From contig JADCGS010000033.1 of assembly GCA_020248865.1 (NCBI GenBank), forward strand, positions 1-64,000: a DNA stretch of 64,000 bases, written 5' to 3'. This document shows positions 60,734-64,000 of the stretch, piece by piece; the stretch's first letter is position 1, and each line of letters begins with the position of its first letter. Source of the DNA: Burkholderiales bacterium. Lineage in GTDB: Bacteria > Pseudomonadota > Gammaproteobacteria > Burkholderiales > Burkholderiaceae_F. The position numbers and the translations under genes are program-made. The notes beneath the pieces were generated by a model. That model worked only from the letters and a program-made list of their open reading frames with translations. It ran no database searches and was not told where the DNA came from.

Positions 60734-61002
60734 GCGCGCAGTATCGCCCAGCGCCGGTTGCGGGCCTGGTCTGGTGTGCGGCGGCGCTCGCGCTCACGCG
60801 GCCCCGGCCCCTGCGCCGGCTCGGTGCATGCCGGGACGCTGGGTTCTGACGGGCGCCGCGCTGCGTGCAGAGTCCGCTGCTGATCGCGCCGGTTCGCGGC
60901 CGGTGCTGTCCCGGTCGTAGCCGGTCGCACGGGGCTTTCTTGAACGCGCGGGTCGCGGCATCCTTGCTCCCCGACTGGACCCCGAGTCATCCGGGCACCG
61001 AT

Positions 61003-62829
61003 GTGAGCGCGCAACTGCATCCGCAAGCAGGCAATGACTTGTTTGCCCCCGACGACGCGACCCGCCTGCGCCATGCGCGTTGGGCCGGTGGCCTGTATCT
61101 GCTGCTGCCCGCCTTGTTCATTGCAGGTCTCGCACTGGCCGACCGCGCAATCGGCGATGGCGGCTTTGCCGAGGCCGCAAGTGCCGTGGCGGCGCAGCCG
61201 GCCGTCTATCGGGCGGGGTTGCTGTTGCAATTGCTGTACGCGGTCCTGAGCGTGATGCTGGCCGGTGCGCTGTACGGGCTGCTGCGGCCGGTCGATCGGT
61301 GGGTCGCGCAGCAGGCACTGATCTGGCAGCTCGTCGCGGCCGCGGTTGGCGCGGCGGCCATCGTGATCGCCTTCGGGCGGCCGGCGCTGTACGTGGCGGC
61401 GGCCGAAGCCGGCACGCTCACCGCCGGGCAGGGTGCGGCCGTGAGTGCGATGGTGCGCGCGATGAGCGACAGCGGGCTGCAGGGCAGCGCGCTCCTGGCC
61501 AGCGTCGGGTCGGCTCTGGTCTACGGCCTGTTCGCCCGGACCGACCTGCTGCCGCGCGGGTTGTCCGGGCTTGGCGTAGTGGCTTCGGTCGTCGCCGCGT
61601 TCGTCGCGGCCGCTTTACTGCTGTGGCCGGATGCGAGCTACGTCGAGATCGGCTGGCTGCCGATCCTGCTGGCCGAGATCCTGACCGGCGTGTGGTTGCT
61701 GGCGGCGCGTGCGCCCGCGGCCAACGCGCCGGCGGCCAACGCGCCGGCCGTTGCCGCTGCGCCGCCGGCGGCCGCGCCGCACGCGCGCTTTGCCGGCCGG
61801 CTGGCGTGGCGGATCGCCCTGCCGCTGCTGGCGGCCTTGCCCTTCGGACTGATCTTCAGTGTCGATTCCGAGATCCCGTTCAGCGTCTGGCTGGTCCGCG
61901 CGTGGGGGGTCGCGTTTGCCGCCGCGATCGCCTACACGGTCTGCGAGCGCTGGCCGCGCAGCCTCCCGCCGTGGCTGGCGCGCTGGGTCTACCAACTGCT
62001 GGGCATCGTCGTCGTGGTGCCGCTGGCCGCCTACACGGCCTACTGGGTCACCACCGGGCACTTCCTCTTTGTTGCCGACGAGCCACGCCGGCTGGGCGGC
62101 CTCATCAGCTTGACCGTCGCCGGCGTGCTGTTTGCCCCGTCGATCGCGCTGGCGGCGATGGTGCGCGCGCGCGATGCGCTGGCGCACGAGCAGGCACTCG
62201 CGTTCGCGCTCGAACGCGGCCAGCTCGAGCGCCAGGCGCTCGACGCGCGGCTGCGGCTGCTGCAGGCGCAGGTGCAGCCGCACTTCCTGTTCAACACCCT
62301 GGCCAATGTGCGCGCGCTGGTCGGCGCCGGCGCCCCGCAGGCGCCGGCGGTGCTCGACAGCCTGATTGCCTACCTGCGCGCCGCGGTACCCCGGCTGGAC
62401 GAGCCGGCGGCCACCGTCGGCGACGAGCTGAAACTGGTGCGCGCCTACCTGGAGCTGATGCAATTGCGCATGCCCGATCGCCTGCACACCACCATCGAGG
62501 CCGACGAGGCGGCGCTGCGCGTGCGCTGCCTGCCGCTGACGCTGCTGACGCTGGTGGAAAATGCGGTACGCCACGGCATCGATCCGGCCGAGCAGGGCGG
62601 GCGCATCGAGGTCGGCGCGCAGGTTCGCGACGGCCGCTGCCTGCTGCGGGTGGCCGACACCGGGGTGGGCCTGGCGGCCGGCAGCGGCAGCGTGGGCACC
62701 GGGCTCGTCAACCTGCGCGAGCGGCTGCGGCTTGCCTGGGGTGAGGCGGCCCAATTGCGGCTGACTGAAGTGGCGCCGCACGGGGTGCTGGCCGAGATCG
62801 AGTTTCCCGCCGTGCCGGACAAACCATGA
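61003..62829 (+). CDS. LytS/AlgZ-type sensor histidine kinase with DUF4386-like N terminus
   Basis: A 608-aa membrane sensor. The first part (about residues 20-245) has about six helices and resembles DUF4386 proteins (RHARWAGGLYLLLPALFIAG). An Ala/Pro linker with a 15-base duplication (ANAPAANAPA) follows, then four more helices (about 265-395) and a His_kinase domain. The phospho-acceptor is H427 in QAQVQPHFLFNTLAN; the ATP site has TLVENAVRHGID and VADTGVGLAAGSG. The start is GTG 61003; an in-frame GTG at 60865 would add 46 residues without family resemblance. It overlaps its response regulator (ATGATG), so the pair is co-translated. Confidence 0.88.
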   Translation: MSAQLHPQAGNDLFAPDDATRLRHARWAGGLYLLLPALFIAGLALADRAIGDGGFAEAASAVAAQPAVYRAGLLLQLLYAVLSVMLAGALYGLLRPVDRWVAQQALIWQLVAAAVGAAAIVIAFGRPALYVAAAEAGTLTAGQGAAVSAMVRAMSDSGLQGSALLASVGSALVYGLFARTDLLPRGLSGLGVVASVVAAFVAAALLLWPDASYVEIGWLPILLAEILTGVWLLAARAPAANAPAANAPAVAAAPPAAAPHARFAGRLAWRIALPLLAALPFGLIFSVDSEIPFSVWLVRAWGVAFAAAIAYTVCERWPRSLPPWLARWVYQLLGIVVVVPLAAYTAYWVTTGHFLFVADEPRRLGGLISLTVAGVLFAPSIALAAMVRARDALAHEQALAFALERGQLERQALDARLRLLQAQVQPHFLFNTLANVRALVGAGAPQAPAVLDSLIAYLRAAVPRLDEPAATVGDELKLVRAYLELMQLRMPDRLHTTIEADEAALRVRCLPLTLLTLVENAVRHGIDPAEQGGRIEVGAQVRDGRCLLRVADTGVGLAAGSGSVGTGLVNLRERLRLAWGEAAQLRLTEVAPHGVLAEIEFPAVPDKP

Positions 62830-63617
62830 TGCGCAGCGCACCGACCGCCCTGATCGCCGAAGACGAGCCGCTCCTGCGCGCCGAACTGGCGCAGTTGCTG
62901 GCGCAGGTCTGGCCGCAACTGCAGGTCGTCGCCCAGGCGCGCAACGGCCGCGAGGCGGTCGAGCAGTTCGAGCAACTGCGGCCCGACGTGTGCTTTCTCG
63001 ACGTGCAGATGCCGGGCCTGTCGGGTGTGGACGCCGCGCAGGCGATCGGCCGCCGCGCGCATCTGGTGTTCGTCACGGCGTTCGATCAGTACGCGCTCAA
63101 GGCTTTCGAGACCGGCGCGCTCGACTACCTGGTCAAGCCGGTCGAGCCGGCGCGTCTGGCCGACGCGGTGGCCCGCGTGCAGGAGCGGCTGCGCAGCGCG
63201 CAGCCGGCCGCGGCCAGCGAGGCGCTGCTGCGCGAGCTGGCCGAGCAGTTGCAGCGGCGCGCCGCGCCGGACCCGGCGCCGCTGCGCTGGCTGCGCGCCT
63301 CGGTCGGGCCGACGCTGCGCTTGATCGCGGTCGACGATGTCGACTTCCTGCGTTCGGACGAGAAGTACACGCTGATTGCCTGGCGCGACGACCGCGGGGC
63401 CCCTGCGGAGGCGCTGATCCGCACGCCGCTCAAGGAGCTGGTCACGCAACTGGACGCGCACCAGTTCGCACAGGTGCATCGGTCGGTGGTGGTCAACCTG
63501 CGCTCGATCAGCCACGTCACGCGCAGCGACAACGAGACTGCGGACATTCACCTGAAGGGCCGGCGCGAGGTGCTGCCGGTCAGCCGCAGTTACCTGCACC
63601 TGTTCAAGCAGATGTGA
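62826..63617 (+). CDS. LytTR-type response regulator
   Basis: A 263-aa two-domain regulator: receiver domain (residues about 6-125) with acidic pocket AEDEP, phospho-acceptor Asp59 in VCFLDVQMPG, Thr in FVTAFDQYAL and Lys in YLVKPVEP; then a LytTR DNA-binding domain (about 155-262, DDVDFLRSDEKYTLI and FAQVHRSVVVNLRSI). It pairs with the overlapping kinase gene. LytTR regulators bind direct repeats upstream of targets such as cell-surface, alginate or toxin genes; the local targets are unknown. Confidence 0.95.
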   Translation: MMRSAPTALIAEDEPLLRAELAQLLAQVWPQLQVVAQARNGREAVEQFEQLRPDVCFLDVQMPGLSGVDAAQAIGRRAHLVFVTAFDQYALKAFETGALDYLVKPVEPARLADAVARVQERLRSAQPAAASEALLRELAEQLQRRAAPDPAPLRWLRASVGPTLRLIAVDDVDFLRSDEKYTLIAWRDDRGAPAEALIRTPLKELVTQLDAHQFAQVHRSVVVNLRSISHVTRSDNETADIHLKGRREVLPVSRSYLHLFKQM

Positions 63618-63647
63618 GCGCGGTTCGGCACGCGCGCTTCGGCACGC

Positions 63648-63717
63648 GCGGCGCCGACATACGTGGCGCCGACACGCGCGGCGCCGACATACGCGGCGCC
63701 GACACACGCGGCGCCGG
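63648..63717. repeat. Tandem 15-bp repeat after the response-regulator gene
   Basis: Four full units of GCGGCGCCGACATAC-type sequence (with C/T and A/C variants) and one partial unit run head to tail. A second simple repeat of GGCACC/CGCACC hexamers follows at 63749-63790, inside the 3' end of the next gene. Confidence 0.9.
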
Positions 63718-63742
63718 AGGGTGGCGGCGGCCCTGCAGCCGC

Positions 63743-64000
63743 TTATCCGGCACCCGCACCGGCACCGGCACCCGCACCGGCACCGGCACTTCGAGTGCCG
63801 AACCGCGCATCGATCATGCGCGCGCGGTAGTCGAAGATACGGCCGACGTCGGCGTCCACCCTGGGGCCGCCGGCCAGCGCGCCGAGCCAGCCCGCCGGCA
63901 GGCGATAGCGGACGGTGTCGCGCATTAAGGTGCCGCCCGCCAGCGGCACGAACTCGTGCGTGTGGTGCCACAGCGCGTACGGCCCGCGCTCCTGCAGGTC
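63743..64000 (-). CDS. SRPBCC-family (polyketide cyclase/START-like) protein, C-terminal part
   Basis: Partial: the gene starts beyond the right edge. The 85 visible residues include LWHHTHEFVPLAGGTLMRD, TVRYRLPAGWLGALAGGP and VGRIFDYRARMIDARFG. This is the typical end of SRPBCC ligand-binding proteins related to YfiT/Coq10-like and cell-division-inhibitor-annotated families. The final 17 or so residues are an alternating Gly-Ala run encoded by a simple hexamer repeat, so the normal C terminus has been extended or replaced by repeat expansion. Confidence 0.78.
   Translation of the reverse strand, partial: DLQERGPYALWHHTHEFVPLAGGTLMRDTVRYRLPAGWLGALAGGPRVDADVGRIFDYRARMIDARFGTRSAGAGAGAGAGAGAG

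Noticed and set aside
61715-61760. Short repeat in the sensor-kinase gene as a mobile repeat
   Set aside because: It is a 15-base local duplication in an Ala/Pro linker (ANAPAANAPA), best explained by slippage.

Overview
The window reads as the chromosome of a GC-rich (about 70% G+C by eye) betaproteobacterium, most likely Burkholderiales. The supporting evidence is a Bug-family tricarboxylate-type receptor, AceK, a complete System I cytochrome c maturation operon, the extended IF-1 next to a cold-shock gene, several LysR regulators and very GC-biased third codon positions. I recognised no rRNA, tRNA or CRISPR array, so placement below order level is inference.

Layout. (1) 0-1.5 kb: a tandem heptamer repeat and a CNNM/CBS membrane protein. 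(2) 1.6-24 kb: an extracellular electron transfer supercluster. It holds an 11-heme membrane-anchored cytochrome with a formate-dehydrogenase-type cytochrome b (a likely quinol-oxidising module), a small monoheme cytochrome, a hexaheme lipoprotein, a chromate transporter, two OmcA/MtrC-type decaheme lipoproteins, an MtrA/DmsE-type decaheme and an MtrB/PioB-type barrel. A full ccmABCDEFGHI set follows directly. By CXXCH count these genes encode 48 heme sites, and the ccm operon supplies the machinery that attaches them. A candidate FNR/Dnr box lies upstream. (3) 24-28 kb: HemY-type protoporphyrinogen oxidase, cold-shock protein, IF-1 with a TTG start, and a YifB/ComM ATPase. (4) 28-39 kb, minus strand: acyl-CoA dehydrogenase, thiolase, RidA, SDR and LysE genes; a small MITE-like element; then a Glu/Asp ABC transporter with a LysR regulator and an Asp/Glu racemase that carries an in-frame intergenic-type repeat.

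(5) 39.5-46.2 kb: Bug receptor, O-methyltransferase, LysR, a SemiSWEET-like protein, an M23 peptidase, a broken substrate-binding protein gene and an atypical SDR. (6) 46.3-50.3 kb: a compact three-gene cassette of unrecognised proteins (750, 254 and 324 aa). The last has a PD-(D/E)XK-like signature. This is the best candidate here for an undescribed system, possibly effector, toxin or defence related. (7) 50.3-56.8 kb: a multiply frameshifted amidase, aceK and an MgtA-type P-type ATPase. (8) 57-59.4 kb: a 2.3-kb insert with a D12-class DNA adenine methyltransferase and a convergent unknown gene (possible restriction partner). It is bounded by a perfect 86-bp direct repeat copied from the 3' end of the adjacent lysE-family gene. 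(9) 59.3-64 kb: that lysE-family gene, a nitroreductase, a LytS/LytTR two-component pair and, at the edge, a partial SRPBCC-domain gene.

Gene starts were chosen from signal peptides, Shine-Dalgarno spacing and family length. Functions rest on motifs read by eye, not on database searches.
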